Shown in pieces: positions 63,727-64,000 of a DNA stretch of 64,000 nt; position 1 is the first letter of the stretch; each line of letters opens with the position of its first letter. The notes under the pieces are model-generated. The model saw only the letters and a program-made list of their open reading frames with translations, had not been told where the DNA came from and ran no database searches. The translations under genes and the position numbers were made by a program. This stretch comes from Gammaproteobacteria bacterium. Its GTDB lineage: Bacteria > Pseudomonadota > Gammaproteobacteria > Eutrophobiales > Eutrophobiaceae. The stretch is taken from the NCBI GenBank assembly GCA_028279365.1, contig JANQNX010000009.1, positions 367,779 to 431,778 on the forward strand, read 5' to 3'.

Positions 63727-64000
63727 TCAGTAAACAAACACATTAGTGTCCTGAGCTTGGCAATACTGTTCTCCAGTAATATTAACTGCACCTACTTTGT
63801 ATCGGTATCCAGCAAAATCGGCATTACTCTGAAATCCTTAGGTTTGGCAATGGTTTTTAACCCTGGTACTAATTATCCAATGTAGGCTGATAGCTTTCTC
63901 CAATCGCGGGGATAAATAATTACAAATAGCTATTAAGAACTAACTCGTCATAATTACCTCCAATGAAGTACTTAACTTAATTTACGATAACTTTTTAGGA
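63727..64000. other. Non-coding right end of window
   Basis: 274 bp after the second P-II gene. No gene, tRNA or clear terminator seen. AAGAACTAACT at 63934 recalls AAAGAACTAACT at about 58455 and 58515, but the match is short. Confidence 0.4.

Noticed and set aside
1..64000. CRISPR arrays, rRNA genes, IS elements with transposases
   Set aside because: No regularly spaced repeats, no rRNA-like stretches and no transposase genes were seen on either strand.

Overview
The window looks like a chromosomal segment of a free-living gammaproteobacterium with moderate to low GC. The core genes support this: Rsd/AlgQ, HspQ, an AlgZ/AlgR-type LytS/LytTR pair, bioA, rsmE, the proteobacterial gshA type, argH, an AsmA family protein, and mutY overlapping the Fe-S trafficking gene yggX. 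The genus cannot be named from the sequence alone. Some features fit sulfur-oxidising or methylotrophic gammaproteobacteria: DUF1538 with two P-II-like genes, CHASE2 cyclases, and sorting-tailed proteins beside a TonB receptor. That placement is only a guess.

Layout. 1-18200 is ordinary chromosome: a cut-off adenylate cyclase, a lone type IV prepilin-like protein, an orphan ABC ATPase, a Ser/Thr kinase, rsd, terB-like, hspQ, bioA-rsmE-gshA, a LytTR two-component pair, argH-asmA-mutY-yggX. A tRNA-Phe gene (18631-18706) follows. Its 3' part (51 bp, 18659-18709) is repeated perfectly at 46461-46511, which defines a 27.8 kb integrated genomic island. Degenerate copies of the same tRNA end lie at 19944-19979 and, split by a hairpin-containing insert, at 53724-53842. 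The tRNA has therefore been a repeated integration target. The last copy places the whole Bat/MoxR operon (46.6-53.2 kb) between two att-like sequences.

Island content, left to right: (a) small membrane proteins; (b) two membrane Ser/Thr kinases, one fused to a RodZ-like domain and a SPOR domain, with a pseudopilin-like protein; (c) a CoiA-like nuclease with a WYL regulator; (d) a restriction-modification block made of a DUF6471 putative controller with palindromic operators, a 5-methylcytosine methyltransferase and a NotI-family endonuclease, beside an EVE/PUA-like protein; (e) a tyrosine integrase and a run of tiny minus-strand genes with strong Shine-Dalgarno sites, including a divergent single-subunit polymerase-like protein; (f) a defence-like cassette: DUF4268/NucS-like nuclease, a conserved 145-aa protein, a broken gene, a 1621-aa sacsin-like GHKL ATPase-DUF3883 protein, and a UvrD-family helicase with a RelE/ParE-fold N-terminus. 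Block (f) is the best candidate for a poorly described anti-phage system. The kinase-RodZ-SPOR block and the polymerase-like protein are the next most unusual.

Right of the island: the Bat aerotolerance-type operon (MoxR, DUF58, DUF4381, BatA, BatB/C, BatD). Next is a probable zinc-responsive cluster, in which a ZnuD-like TonB receptor with an exact three-fold 61-residue N-terminal repeat is flanked by two related HxH-containing, sorting-tailed secreted proteins. Palindromes resembling Zur boxes sit in the divergent promoter. The window ends with a CHASE2 adenylate cyclase and a DUF1538 transporter with two P-II-like regulators.
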